DNA of 64,000 nucleotides from Priestia iocasae (GCF_016909075.1 NZ_JAFBFC010000002.1:496001-560000); one strand, 5' to 3'. Positions 51,582 to 61,439 are shown, counted from the stretch's first letter. Numbers and translations are program-made. Notes: generated by a model not told the origin, from the sequence alone.

Positions 51582-53621
51582 TTAGATTTCTGTTAATGTT
51601 GAAAACAGAGAAGCCCACTCTGAATTCTTTCGGTAGAAAACTGGCGGATAACCAAGTGGAGCGTGAATAACAACATTCCCTCCATTACACTCTTCCCCAC
51701 TCCAAAGGTGAATCCATTCATCTTCCGGAAGATACACGTCCCATGTTTGTTGACCTTCTTGGTAGACAGGTGCTACTAACAGATCTTGACCAAATAAATA
51801 TTGATATTGAATGTCGTATGCCTTCTCATCGTGTTCATAATGCATAAATAGTGGGCGTTGAACAGGGACGCCTGTTTCAGCATTCAATGCAACAAGAGAT
51901 TTAATGTACGGAGCAAGTGTGACATATACATTGGTCATTCTTGCGAGATGTTCTAACGTTTCATCATCATCATCAAATTGTGCACAGTCATAAGGACGAT
52001 TTCCTTCATGTGTTCTCATCACTGGTGTAAACGCACCCATTTCTGCCCATCTCATTAATAACTCTTTTGATCGTTTGTTTCCATGTAAGCTTGTGTACCC
52101 CCCAATATCGCTATGATGAAGGCCACACCCGACCATACCAGAAGACAACGCTGCTGGAATGACCGACGCTAATCCATCATCTAATGACCAATCAACACTT
52201 TGGTCTCCTGCCCAAATGAGCGTGCAATACTTTTGTACACCTGTATAACCAGCTCTCATGAAGTAAACAATGTCTCCTAATTTACCAGACTCTTGTACAG
52301 CTTCATAGTTTACTTGTGCCCATATGGCTGGCCATGCATTGTGCATTTGTATCGGTGATTGTCCATTATGAAGCACAACATCAGTTGGTAAATATTCACC
52401 AAAGTCAGCCATCCAGCCATCTAGCCCAAAATCAATGAGATGCTCTTTAATAACACCTTTATACCATTCAAATGCTTCAGGATTTGTGAAATCTACCACT
52501 CCACAATAAAACTCACCGAAATCAACAAGATAGGTTTCGCCGTTTTGATTAAGTGCTAAATATCCTTGTTGCTCCGCATGTGTAAACAAGTCTCCTTCAA
52601 CTGCTACGTACGGGTTAATATATCCTAAGAAGCGAATGCCGTTTTGTTTCCATTCTTTTATTTTCTCATCTAAATTTGGATATAACTGTGGATTCCACTT
52701 CCAATTCCACATTAATCGCTTTCCAAAAGAAGTGATCCTTTCTCCTTGCCAATCTTGACACCAGACACCTCCCACTTTTATACCTTTAGACAATGCTTTT
52801 TCTAGTTTTTGTTCAACAACATCCGTTCCACCTTGAATACCGAGCCAAATGCCATTATATGTCCATTCAGGAAGCTCTGGCTGTCTACCAAAGCGATTTG
52901 TAATCTTTTCAACAAGTTCAATGAACGTATTCGCACCTTCAAAGATGATTTCGTTTGGTACTTCCCAAATATGCAGTTCATGAAAAGTTTCGTGTCTAAA
53001 ATCAAAGTCAGCATAAGAAGTTGTTTCCACATGACAATAATATTTATGACTAGATATAAAGGTTGGTTGTGGGAAGTTCGTATGATAATAGTCCCCACCT
53101 GCTTTATCTAATACATCGGCTTGCCACGTTACATACGTATTTTTATTGCGTCCTACACCTGGCTCTGACGTCCAAAGAGGGAAGTTCTTTCCTCTCATAT
53201 TAAAATGTGAAAGTTGCTCTCCACATCCGTATACTTTTTCTTGCTTATTTGCTTCTATACGAACCCAAAAACGATTGAATCCTTCTTCTACTTCAATAAA
53301 TTCTAATTTTGCTTGGTCTTCCTCTGCTTTTACTAATAAAGTTAAAACAGGGGAACCATTCTTGAACTGACTTAAATGAATTAAAAGAGTTTCGTCTTCA
53401 TTTTGATTCACCTGGGCATGACGCAGCGCGACCCTCTCAATCAAGTAATCGTTTATATCAAAGTTTCCTCGATACATCTCAATGTCTTCTTCTCCATACC
53501 CTACATACACAAATGGAGTTGTTGATGAATGCTTAATGATTAACTGATCGTTCCAATATAACTCAAATCCATCGACTAGTGTGGTTAAAGACATTGCTAC
53601 TTTATTTTGTATAGTATCCAT
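51582..53621 (-). CDS. sftG: GH31 sulfoquinovosidase
   Basis: 679-residue GH31 glycosidase. From the ATG at 53621 the nucleophile is D406 (GWMADFGEYLP) and the acid/base D473 (WAGDQSVDW). Residues Q289 (VWCQDW), R302 and W305 (FGKRLMWNW), and Y509 (HSDIGGY) correspond, each offset by exactly one, to Q288, R301, W304 and Y508 of E. coli YihQ, which bind the sulfonate of sulfoquinovose. This makes the specificity well supported. It releases sulfoquinovose from its glycosides; no signal peptide, so it acts in the cytosol after uptake. AAAAGGAG five bases before the ATG. Confidence 0.94.
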   Translation of the reverse strand: MDTIQNKVAMSLTTLVDGFELYWNDQLIIKHSSTTPFVYVGYGEEDIEMYRGNFDINDYLIERVALRHAQVNQNEDETLLIHLSQFKNGSPVLTLLVKAEEDQAKLEFIEVEEGFNRFWVRIEANKQEKVYGCGEQLSHFNMRGKNFPLWTSEPGVGRNKNTYVTWQADVLDKAGGDYYHTNFPQPTFISSHKYYCHVETTSYADFDFRHETFHELHIWEVPNEIIFEGANTFIELVEKITNRFGRQPELPEWTYNGIWLGIQGGTDVVEQKLEKALSKGIKVGGVWCQDWQGERITSFGKRLMWNWKWNPQLYPNLDEKIKEWKQNGIRFLGYINPYVAVEGDLFTHAEQQGYLALNQNGETYLVDFGEFYCGVVDFTNPEAFEWYKGVIKEHLIDFGLDGWMADFGEYLPTDVVLHNGQSPIQMHNAWPAIWAQVNYEAVQESGKLGDIVYFMRAGYTGVQKYCTLIWAGDQSVDWSLDDGLASVIPAALSSGMVGCGLHHSDIGGYTSLHGNKRSKELLMRWAEMGAFTPVMRTHEGNRPYDCAQFDDDDETLEHLARMTNVYVTLAPYIKSLVALNAETGVPVQRPLFMHYEHDEKAYDIQYQYLFGQDLLVAPVYQEGQQTWDVYLPEDEWIHLWSGEECNGGNVVIHAPLGYPPVFYRKNSEWASLFSTLTEI

Positions 53622-53668
53622 GTATTCTCCTTTTTTCATCATTCTTTTTTATTCAATCTCTTTATTTA

Positions 53669-55450
53669 TTAAGCACTTATATTCTTATTATCTTGTACTT
53701 GATTCATATATTGCTTTTGTAGAACATCTGCATATTTTTTATTCCATTTTTTTACGGACAAGATACTAAGAATTGTAGATATAATGGTTACACCAATCAT
53801 TAATAACCAGAAATACGGTGACACCAACTCTTTTTCGTATGCTAAGCCGATTGGTGAGAATACGATATAAGTCATTACGACAAGCGTAAGTAAAACGACT
53901 GTGACAAGTAGTGAATATTTCCATGGAACAAGACTTACCTTCGCATCTGACTTGAATGTATAAGGCGTTTGTAAAGGTTTCCATTTTCCGATAGCCATCA
54001 TGATCCCAACTTCAATGAAGAAGAGAATCGCATAAATGTGGATGAAGTTAAGCGTTACTTGAACACCAAACAGCTGATTTAATCCCCACACTAACATGTA
54101 GTATGTAATCACGTGGAAAATGATTGCTACCTTTGCGGCAAGTGGTGGAATTCGTTTTGAGAATAAGCCTACTAATACGATTGCGATGATTGGAATGTTA
54201 AAGAACCCTGTAAAGCGACGAATTAAATCCCATAATCCATCTGGTGCATTCATTAACATTGGCGATACAAAAAACGTTACTAACGCAATAACAGTACCAA
54301 ACACCTTACTAATGCGAATTAATTGCTCATCTGATGCATGTGGTTTTAATGGCTTATAAATATCTAAAGCAAACATCGTAGCTGCTGAGTTTAACAATGA
54401 GTTAAATGAACTTAAAACAGCACCTAAAAGAACCGCTAAGAAAAATCCAGACATATAAGTTGGCAGCACATCTGCTACAAGGGCTGGATAAGCAAGGTCA
54501 ACAGGCTCCATTCCTTGACCGTATAATTGATAAGCGATGAGACCTGGCACCATCATAAATAACGGGATGGATAATTTATAAAAGCCAGAGAATAGCACAC
54601 CTTTTTGTCCTTCAGCAAGACTTGCAGCCCCTAGTGTACGCTGAATCACATATTGGTTTGTTCCCCAATAGAACAAGTTTGCAAAAATCATTCCGGTAAA
54701 GATCGTTCCAAATGGAACAGAGTCTGTGCTTGATCCAATTGCATTTAGTTTTTCTGGATTAGCTGTCACGACTTGTTTCACACCATCTGCAAAGCTGCCA
54801 TCACCTAATGTAATAAAACCAAGAACAGGAACTAATATCCCGATAATGAGTAAGCCAATGCCGTTTAATGTATCTGAAACCGCAACCGCTTTCAAACCAC
54901 CAAAGATAGCGTAAAGAGCACCGATAATACCGACTACCCATACAACAAGCCATACCGATTCTTCATACGAAATGTTTAGCATTTCTGGTACATTGAAGAG
55001 TTTTAAAATAGCCAATGCTCCAGAATATAAAACGGATGGAATCGTTACAAAAATATAACCTAACATAAATAAAACAACCGTATAACGACGTACCCCTTCG
55101 TCGTAACGAGTACTTAAGAAACCAGGTAACGTTGTAAACGCACCACCTAAATATTTAGGCAGTAAATAGAGTGCCATAATGACAATCGCAAATGCAGCCG
55201 TTACTTCCCATGCCATATTAGAAAGGTTTGCGCGATAAGCTTGTCCGTTTAACCCAATTAATTGCTCTGCCGATAAATTTGTTAATAATAATGAACCAGC
55301 AATGAACGTTCCAGTTAAGCCACGTCCAGCTAAAAAGTAGCCTGTGGAATCATTAACTTCCCCTTTTGTTTTTAAATAAGAAATCCATCCTACTAATCCC
55401 ATAAAGAACATGCATGATAGAAGCGTAAACCAAATCCCTGTCATCCCCAT
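53669..55450 (-). CDS. Sodium/solute symporter, likely sulfoquinovose or its glycosides
   Basis: 593-residue SSS-family (SGLT-like) transporter with about 14 helices: SYLKTKGEVNDSTGYFLAGRGLTGTFIAGSLLLTNLSAEQLIGLNGQAYRANLSNMAWEV at the N-terminus, then the core FANLFYWGTNQYVIQRTLGAASLAEGQKGVLFSG and LGAVLSSFNSLLNSAATMFALDIY (sodium site serines). It lies between the DUF4867 and GH31 genes on one strand with short gaps, so uptake of the pathway substrate is the natural role. Start at 55450 is provisional (an ATG at 55444 is also possible). Confidence 0.85.
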   Translation of the reverse strand: MGMTGIWFTLLSCMFFMGLVGWISYLKTKGEVNDSTGYFLAGRGLTGTFIAGSLLLTNLSAEQLIGLNGQAYRANLSNMAWEVTAAFAIVIMALYLLPKYLGGAFTTLPGFLSTRYDEGVRRYTVVLFMLGYIFVTIPSVLYSGALAILKLFNVPEMLNISYEESVWLVVWVVGIIGALYAIFGGLKAVAVSDTLNGIGLLIIGILVPVLGFITLGDGSFADGVKQVVTANPEKLNAIGSSTDSVPFGTIFTGMIFANLFYWGTNQYVIQRTLGAASLAEGQKGVLFSGFYKLSIPLFMMVPGLIAYQLYGQGMEPVDLAYPALVADVLPTYMSGFFLAVLLGAVLSSFNSLLNSAATMFALDIYKPLKPHASDEQLIRISKVFGTVIALVTFFVSPMLMNAPDGLWDLIRRFTGFFNIPIIAIVLVGLFSKRIPPLAAKVAIIFHVITYYMLVWGLNQLFGVQVTLNFIHIYAILFFIEVGIMMAIGKWKPLQTPYTFKSDAKVSLVPWKYSLLVTVVLLTLVVMTYIVFSPIGLAYEKELVSPYFWLLMIGVTIISTILSILSVKKWNKKYADVLQKQYMNQVQDNKNISA

Positions 55451-55473
55451 CTATTCCCATACTCCCCTTTTAT

Positions 55474-56169
55474 TTAAGTTCTTTTTTCACTTGCGCTTTC
55501 GTAATGAACTTCAAGATTTTCACCAATGATCCCCGGATAAGCTCCTTTATGAATCAGTACTTCTCGATCTGGATGTGCAAGTAGCCATTTATTTTTCATG
55601 AACAGCAGCTTATCTTCATCAGTGATTGTATCGAATTTATGTTCAAGAGGTTCGTTTGTTCCTTTAGGTAAAATAACAACGACTTTAAATCCATCGTCAT
55701 GAACCTTACATGGAGCGAAGTGAAGTGTAGTTCCGTATAACTCGATGGCAGTGCCTTTCGGAACAAAGAAAGCCTTTACATTTTTTGAGTCAAATTGATT
55801 ATGTTTGATTTCTTGAACACATCCCACTAGTAACACTAAGTCTGTAATGGCAATGTTAATTTCACTACCTTTATGATATTCAAGTCCGTTTAATGTACAA
55901 TTAGGGCCGTTACAATAACCAATTTGAATGGGCATATCTCCGTAAAAGTTTGTTTGAATTTGTTGTTTGACCTCCGTCTGTTCCATTTCAGGTACAGAAG
56001 CTACATACAAATTTCCTGTTGAATCGACCGTTGTACGTTCCATATATGCTTCTAGCTCTTTGAAATGATAGGACGTAATAATAGTACCATATCTTTTAAA
56101 AGCATCGTTTGTTACGTGAAACATTTGAAGGTGATTATTTAATGCTTTTAATTGTTCAAAGCTTTTCAT
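55474..56169 (-). CDS. DUF4867 family protein (cupin-like) of the sulfoquinovose cluster
   Basis: 231 residues beginning MKSFEQLKALNNHLQMFHVT. DMPIQIGYCNGPNCTLNGLEYHKGSEINIAITDLVLLVG and VKAFFVPKGTAIELYGTTLHFAPCKVHDDGFKVVVILPKGTNEPLE look like a double-stranded beta-helix. DUF4867 genes recur in sulfo-transaldolase clusters without a proven reaction; an anomerase or lactone/sugar role is conceivable but unproven. AAGGAGATGGGAAAGA precedes the ATG at 56169. Confidence 0.83.
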   Translation of the reverse strand: MKSFEQLKALNNHLQMFHVTNDAFKRYGTIITSYHFKELEAYMERTTVDSTGNLYVASVPEMEQTEVKQQIQTNFYGDMPIQIGYCNGPNCTLNGLEYHKGSEINIAITDLVLLVGCVQEIKHNQFDSKNVKAFFVPKGTAIELYGTTLHFAPCKVHDDGFKVVVILPKGTNEPLEHKFDTITDEDKLLFMKNKWLLAHPDREVLIHKGAYPGIIGENLEVHYESASEKRT

Positions 56170-56200
56170 TCTTTCCCATCTCCTTGCATATAAGAAAACA

Positions 56201-56238
56201 CCCTCAATAAAGGTGACAGAACACATTTTCATTGAGGG
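56201..56238 (-). terminator. Intra-operon hairpin after the transaldolase gene
   Basis: Minus strand CCCTCAAT pairs with ATTGAGGG around 22 bases, followed by TGTTTTCTT. A leaky terminator or mRNA stabiliser between the transaldolase gene and the rest of the operon. Confidence 0.65.
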
Positions 56239-56251
56239 CTTATCATTGTGG

Positions 56252-56932
56252 TTATTTACCAACCGTTACTTCTGTAAGTGTGTTGTCCCAAGCGTTTCTA
56301 AATACATTTAACCCATAATCCGTAAAGGCATGCTGGAAGCTGTTTTGATATACTTCAAAGCCACACGTTACGATATGTGCACCTGATTTTGCAGCATCAA
56401 CAATTTGTTTCCCGTTACGTAAAGCAGCTACAATGACTTCTGTGTCATAGTTGTAAGCTTTGTAAATATCCACAATATCTTGAATGTATTGACCAGTATC
56501 TTCACCGCTATTTTCTTTCCACCCTACGAAAGGAGAAACAAATTTTGAACCAATTCTTGCCGGTTGTAATGCTTGAGATGGTGAAAATACAAGAGTGACG
56601 TTCGTACGGATTCCTTCGTTTTCAAGTTCTTTTGCAGCGATTAAACCTGGTTCAATACAAGGAATTTTAATAACAAAGTTAGAAGATAAAGCAGCAATTT
56701 TCTTCCCTTCTTTGACCATTTCACGTGCATCATTTAAGTGAGGATTAATTTCTACAGAAATCGGAAACCCTTCTACTCCACGAAATTCGCTACCTAACTC
56801 ATCTAATACTGTTAAAAAAGGTTTACCGCTATTCATAATATGACGAGGATTTGTTGTCACACCATCAATTGCCCAGTTTTCATATGCATAACGAATCTCA
56901 TCAATTTTTGCACTGTCTAAAAAATATTTCAT
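56252..56932 (-). CDS. sftT: 6-deoxy-6-sulfofructose transaldolase
   Basis: 226-residue transaldolase/FSA-family protein. KYFLDSAKIDEIRYAYENWAIDGVTTNPRHI is the family start; the Schiff-base lysine is K89 in NFVIKIPCI; TNVTLVFSPSQALQPARIGSKFVSPFVGW follows, then IVAALRNGKQIVDAAKSGAHIVTCGFEVYQNSF. In the sulfo-TAL pathway it transfers the three non-sulfonated carbons of sulfofructose to glyceraldehyde 3-phosphate or erythrose 4-phosphate and leaves sulfolactaldehyde. Assignment rests on the family plus the GH31/isomerase neighbours. First gene of the first transcription unit. Confidence 0.88.
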   Translation of the reverse strand: MKYFLDSAKIDEIRYAYENWAIDGVTTNPRHIMNSGKPFLTVLDELGSEFRGVEGFPISVEINPHLNDAREMVKEGKKIAALSSNFVIKIPCIEPGLIAAKELENEGIRTNVTLVFSPSQALQPARIGSKFVSPFVGWKENSGEDTGQYIQDIVDIYKAYNYDTEVIVAALRNGKQIVDAAKSGAHIVTCGFEVYQNSFQHAFTDYGLNVFRNAWDNTLTEVTVGK

Positions 56933-56967
56933 TAGTATCCATCCCCTTATACGTATTCAAAATTATA

Positions 56968-57000
56968 ACATCATTATGTTTTTTAATAACATCACTATCT
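56968..57000. promoter_or_regulatory. Candidate tandem operators upstream of the transaldolase gene
   Basis: ACATCATTATGT (56968-56979) and ACATCACTATCT (56989-57000), 21 bases apart, two helical turns. The first is the exact reverse complement of the 51426 motif. On the minus strand an extended -10 (TG-T-TATAAT) overlaps the first copy. Confidence 0.5.
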
Positions 57001-57087
57001 TTAAATCTATCATATGAAATCGCATACATTTTTTCAATACTTTTTTTCATTCTTTCAATGATTTTTTTAACCATCAAATCACTACAA

Positions 57088-57117
57088 CAAAAAAAGCCGC
57101 TTTATAAGCGACCTTTT
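57088..57117 (-). terminator. Terminator of spoVR
   Basis: AAAAAGCCGCTT pairs with AAGCGACCTTTTT (one mismatch) with a T-run on both sides, next to the spoVR stop. Confidence 0.75.
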
Positions 57118-57118
57118 T

Positions 57119-58528
57119 CTATAGGTTTTTTCGATGCAAGCTCTTGCCATCATAAGTAAAGGCGATAATCTTTCCTTCTAAAGTGGTTTCTAAATGAACG
57201 GCTCTCCCCCATAGTTGGTACACATACGGCATGACCTTCTCTAAATATTTCACATCTAACTCAATGTCTTCATACCAGTGCTTCAAATACAGCTCACCAT
57301 TTTTCAGGAAGTCTCCATCATTGACAGTAATGTAAGGGAAACCACCATTCACTCTCATGCTAACAAGCTGATCACGCACTTGTGTCCATTCCTTATCGAC
57401 AACCTTATAATCTTTGCCTTGCTTTTGAAACAAATACATATCTTCTCTCATAACAAGGTCTTTTGTTAAATAGTTACGAATAAAGGAAATATCAGACTCC
57501 ACTTCTCGAACTTCAAACATTTTTTCTCGCCCTGAGTTAGGCTCAACTCCCATTTTCTTCATGTCTTCTGTTGGATTATTATAACGCTCTTCAATATCTT
57601 CAAAGATTTTCAACCCAAGATAGTAGGGGTTAATACTTGTACGTGAAGGCTGAACGACACCTGCATTTAATTTGGCAAATTCAATGGCTTCACTACTTGT
57701 CAAATCCAGCTCTCGAATGATTCGCTGATGCCAATATGATGCCCAGCCTTCGTTCATAATTTTCGTTTCAAGTTGTGGCCAGAAATACAGCATTTCTTCA
57801 CGCATCATCGTTAAAATGTCCCGCTGCCAGTCTTCTAAATTTCGGCTATATTCTTCAATAAACAATAAAATATCTTTTTCAGGGCTAGGTGGGAATTTCT
57901 TTTTAAACTTTTGTGCTTTTGGTCTTCGTTTATCTTTATAGTCTAAGTTCCATAAATCATCATATGGAGAGATTGCACCCTCTTCTTCACTCTCTTCCTC
58001 TTCTAACGTCCACGATAACTTCGGACGCATAAGAGAAGGATCAATATGTTCTTGAATAGACAACACAGCGTCTAAAAACTTTTCAACCTCTTGCTTTCCA
58101 TGTATCAATTCATAGTTTTTAATTCTCTCTGCCGTTGCTGCCATACTTTCCACCATGTCTCGTTTCGTATTACCAAACCGACAATTATTTTTGAAGAAAT
58201 CACAGTGAGCCAACACGTGAGCAACGATTAACTTATTTTGAATCAATGCGTTTGAATCTAACAAAAAGGCATAGCAAGGATCTGAATTGATAACTAACTC
58301 ATAAATTTTACTTAATCCTAAATCATAATGAACCTTCATTTTATGAAATTGTTTTCCAAAGCTCCAGTGTGAGAAGCGTGTTGGCATTCCGTACGCTCCA
58401 AATGTATAAATAATATCAGACGGACAAATCTCATATCTCATTGGATAAAAATCAAGGCCAAATCCTGTTGCAACTTCTGTAATTTCTTCAATCGCATATT
58501 GTAACTGCTTATAATCTTCCTGACGCAA
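57119..58528 (-). CDS. spoVR: Stage V sporulation protein SpoVR
   Basis: 469 residues; B. subtilis SpoVR (468) is a match in length. [94 protein letters not shown] and [22 protein letters not shown] are the family's conserved blocks. In B. subtilis it is needed for normal cortex formation; the HWSFGK and EGWASYWH motifs suggest a metal-dependent core, but the activity is unknown. Start is a TTG at 58528 with GGGGGGAG six bases before it. Confidence 0.95.
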   Translation of the reverse strand: MRQEDYKQLQYAIEEITEVATGFGLDFYPMRYEICPSDIIYTFGAYGMPTRFSHWSFGKQFHKMKVHYDLGLSKIYELVINSDPCYAFLLDSNALIQNKLIVAHVLAHCDFFKNNCRFGNTKRDMVESMAATAERIKNYELIHGKQEVEKFLDAVLSIQEHIDPSLMRPKLSWTLEEEESEEEGAISPYDDLWNLDYKDKRRPKAQKFKKKFPPSPEKDILLFIEEYSRNLEDWQRDILTMMREEMLYFWPQLETKIMNEGWASYWHQRIIRELDLTSSEAIEFAKLNAGVVQPSRTSINPYYLGLKIFEDIEERYNNPTEDMKKMGVEPNSGREKMFEVREVESDISFIRNYLTKDLVMREDMYLFQKQGKDYKVVDKEWTQVRDQLVSMRVNGGFPYITVNDGDFLKNGELYLKHWYEDIELDVKYLEKVMPYVYQLWGRAVHLETTLEGKIIAFTYDGKSLHRKNL

Positions 58529-58625
58529 GACGAGCTCCCCCCTTCATTCCTTACTTTTAATCTATGAGTTAAAGAGACAAATCATGAATTACTCTCAAAG
58601 TAGATTTCAATTTCCGAAAAAGAAC

Positions 58626-58680
58626 AAAAAACTTCAATATCCTAGCGATTATAAATCCGTCAGGAATTGAAGTTTTTCTC
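58626..58680 (-). terminator. Terminator of the M20 deacylase operon
   Basis: AAAAACTTCAAT and ATTGAAGTTTTT with inner TCCT/AGGA form an interrupted stem directly after the deacylase stop. Confidence 0.85.
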
Positions 58681-58687
58681 TATGATT

Positions 58688-59842
58688 CTACTTTTGTACA
58701 ACTTCTAGTAAAATATCAACGCATTTTTCAATTTGCTCGATTTCAACGAATTCGTCAGTGGCATGCGCTTGATCTAAATGACCCGGACCAAACACAACAA
58801 AGTGATGATTAGTTGTTTCTAACCCAATCATCGTGACGTCTGTATAAGCAGGAAATCCACTTTCTTCTAACGGTTCCTTTACGACACGCTCATATGCCGT
58901 ACGAAACATGTTCCGTAGCATGCTGTCTGACGAAGTACGTAATGGAGGGCGTTGCCATCCAAGATGTCGAACTGAACCAGATGTTCCTTTTACACATTCA
59001 CAACCCTCTTGAATCGCTTGTTCTACTAATTGATTAGCTTCTTCTTTTGTCATCGGAGGAACAAGGCGAAAATCAAGTTCTGCTCGGCAAGATCCGGCCA
59101 CCATGTTTGTTTTGCTTCCACCTTCGATTGTGCCAACAGAGATAGTAGGCTTACCAAAAATCTCGTGGTTATATGAAAGTTGATTTACTTTTTCTTTTAA
59201 ACGAACAATAATTTCAGCCGCAGCATGCACTGCATCTGCCCCAAGATGAGCATTTCCACCATGAGAGCTTTTACCCTCTACACACATTTCATACCAAATG
59301 GTCCCTTTATGCTCAGTAGCCAATGTTAAGTTTGTAGGCTCTGTTGCAATAAGTAAAGCATTAGACGGAATGATGTTTTCGGCTATAAGTGCCATTGCAC
59401 CTTTCATATATGGCCCTTCTTCATCGATGGTCGCAATCACGTATAAATCTCTTTGAAGCTGCCATTGTTTTGTAGCAACTACTTTTAATGTCATTAACGC
59501 ACAAGCTAATCCGCTTTTCATATCACAAGCGCCTCGCCCATATAACTTTCCATCTTGAATGATGCTTTCAAACGGTGGAACTGACCACTCACCTTCAACC
59601 GGAACGGTATCCATATGAGCCATAATAACAAGGGGCGGCTTATCTAATCCCCGCCCCTTATATTTTGCAATGACATTTTTTCTTCCTTGTTCAACTGTTT
59701 GTGTGCGTACAGACACATTTGGCAATGCCCGAAGCCATGACTCAACAAATGAACTACATTTCTCTTCAGAGCCATTCGGATTTTCAGTTGGAATTTGAAT
59801 GAGCTTTTGAGTTAATAAGACAGCTTCTGAATAATTGGACAT
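58688..59842 (-). CDS. M20-family deacylase (ArgE/DapE-like)
   Basis: 384-residue zinc hydrolase. VIMAHMDTVP (metal His, Asp), GRGACDMKSGLACAL (bridging Asp), TIDEEGPYMKG (catalytic Glu pair), LLIATEPTNL, the dimerisation domain with KGTIWYEMCVEGKSSHGGNAHLGADAVHAA, and a terminal FGPGHLDQAHATDEFVEI (metal His) are complete. This is the acetylornithine deacetylase/succinyl-diaminopimelate desuccinylase group; the true amide substrate is open. It is the last gene of a unit with a sodium symporter and a small DUF3311 protein, so it probably hydrolyses a peptide-like compound that they import. Confidence 0.88.
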   Translation of the reverse strand: MSNYSEAVLLTQKLIQIPTENPNGSEEKCSSFVESWLRALPNVSVRTQTVEQGRKNVIAKYKGRGLDKPPLVIMAHMDTVPVEGEWSVPPFESIIQDGKLYGRGACDMKSGLACALMTLKVVATKQWQLQRDLYVIATIDEEGPYMKGAMALIAENIIPSNALLIATEPTNLTLATEHKGTIWYEMCVEGKSSHGGNAHLGADAVHAAAEIIVRLKEKVNQLSYNHEIFGKPTISVGTIEGGSKTNMVAGSCRAELDFRLVPPMTKEEANQLVEQAIQEGCECVKGTSGSVRHLGWQRPPLRTSSDSMLRNMFRTAYERVVKEPLEESGFPAYTDVTMIGLETTNHHFVVFGPGHLDQAHATDEFVEIEQIEKCVDILLEVVQK

Positions 59843-59860
59843 GTCGAGAAATCTCCTTTC

Positions 59861-61384
59861 TTACAAAGCTTCTTCAACCTTCTTGTCCGTTATCGGCTCT
59901 TCAAATAACTCTTGATGATACGTCTCGTTGTATTCACGTCGGGCGTCTTCAAACTTTTGCACAACATGTTGATCTTTTCGTTGTAATACAAGACTTAGCG
60001 ATACAAATAAAAGACTATTGATTAACAAGCCCCACACACCAGCATGAAAGCCAAACGGAGCACTTAAGGAAGGAATAAATGTAATAAGTAATACAACGGC
60101 GATTCCGGATAAAAGTCCCCAAATAGCTGCGGTTGGATGAGCACGCCTCCAACTAATTGCACCAATCGTTGGAACAATTAATTGAGCGGTTCCTGCAAGA
60201 GCTGCAATTCCGATTGTTACTAAAACACCTGGTACAACTAGTGCCATAAAATAGGCAACTAATGAAAAGATAATGAGTGACCAGCGTCCTACCTTGATAA
60301 TTGATTCTTGGCTCGCATCTGGCTTTACATAACGTTGATAAAAATCTAATGTCACAATCGTTGATACTGCATGAATCTGTGAATTAGCTGTCGACATCGC
60401 CGCTGCAGCACCTGCTGCTAAAATGAGAGAAGCTAATGCAAACGGAGCATACTTCATCAGCATAATTGGTAACACTTGATCTGGATTTGCGATGTTAGGC
60501 TCAAGTAATACACCTGAAAAACCAGCTAATACGGATCCGATATAAGCGATTGCCGCAAATCCAAGTAAAAATGGCATTAAATTAAACAGTTTTCCACTTT
60601 TTACAGAATACATTCTAAGCCAAATTTGAGGACCCATGAATGCTCCGATTGCCGTTACAACAAAAAGTGAAAACCACATTGGATAGCCCATTGTACCTTG
60701 TGGACCTGGAAGAGATAAATGAGCAGGGCTTGTTTCCATTAGCTGAGTAAACATACCGGTTGGTCCACCTAGATTTTGAGAAATATAATAGCCTGCATAC
60801 ATCATGCCAAAGAATAAGAGGGCCCCGTAGATAATATCGGTCCATGCAACTGCCCGAATTCCCCCTACCCACACATACACAACGATGACAAAATAAAACA
60901 TCAAAGCAGAGAGCCAAAAAGGAATGGTACCTCCAGAAGCTACTTCAATTAAGTAAGCTCCTCCTGTTAACTGAATTTGAAGATAGGGAATGGTGAAAAT
61001 AAGAAGAATAGCCGCAACAATGACACGAAGCTTTTCATTATTGTAAAAATCCCCGATTAAATCTGATGCGGTGATGTAGTTAAATTTCTTTCCTAAAAAC
61101 CACACTCTTTTACCAATTGCATAGTACATAAAGCCGAATAGTAAATTCCAAGCCAGCGCCGTTAAATAAACAGGACCATGTGTATAAAATGTCGCATTTG
61201 AACCTAAGAACGCAAACGAACTCCACCATGTTGCCGCTACGGTAAAAAAGACAGCTACTGCTCCCATGCCACGTCCTTGTATAAAGAAATCTTCACTTGT
61301 ATTGGCCGATTTTGAAGCTGCGAAAAACCCGACAACTAATGGAATAATCATAAAAGCTGCAATAATAAGGACACCAGTGGTCAT
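59861..61384 (-). CDS. Sodium/solute symporter (SSS family)
   Basis: 507 residues, 13 or so helices. VAATWWSSFAFLGSNATFYTHGPVYLTALAWNLLFG and VGGIRAVAWTDIIYGALLFFG are typical of the pantothenate/proline-type branch; LASLILAAGAAAAMSTANSQIHAVSTIVTLDFYQRYVKP carries the sodium-site serines. The preceding DUF3311 protein is a usual small partner in this branch. Together with the M20 deacylase downstream it suggests uptake and hydrolysis of an acylated amino acid or peptide. The ORF begins with ATG after GGGGGAATAG. Confidence 0.87.
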   Translation of the reverse strand: MTTGVLIIAAFMIIPLVVGFFAASKSANTSEDFFIQGRGMGAVAVFFTVAATWWSSFAFLGSNATFYTHGPVYLTALAWNLLFGFMYYAIGKRVWFLGKKFNYITASDLIGDFYNNEKLRVIVAAILLIFTIPYLQIQLTGGAYLIEVASGGTIPFWLSALMFYFVIVVYVWVGGIRAVAWTDIIYGALLFFGMMYAGYYISQNLGGPTGMFTQLMETSPAHLSLPGPQGTMGYPMWFSLFVVTAIGAFMGPQIWLRMYSVKSGKLFNLMPFLLGFAAIAYIGSVLAGFSGVLLEPNIANPDQVLPIMLMKYAPFALASLILAAGAAAAMSTANSQIHAVSTIVTLDFYQRYVKPDASQESIIKVGRWSLIIFSLVAYFMALVVPGVLVTIGIAALAGTAQLIVPTIGAISWRRAHPTAAIWGLLSGIAVVLLITFIPSLSAPFGFHAGVWGLLINSLLFVSLSLVLQRKDQHVVQKFEDARREYNETYHQELFEEPITDKKVEEAL

Positions 61385-61439
61385 CGCATCTATTCCCCCT
61401 TTTGTCTATGTTTCTATAAACAGTTAGTATGTCTCTTCT

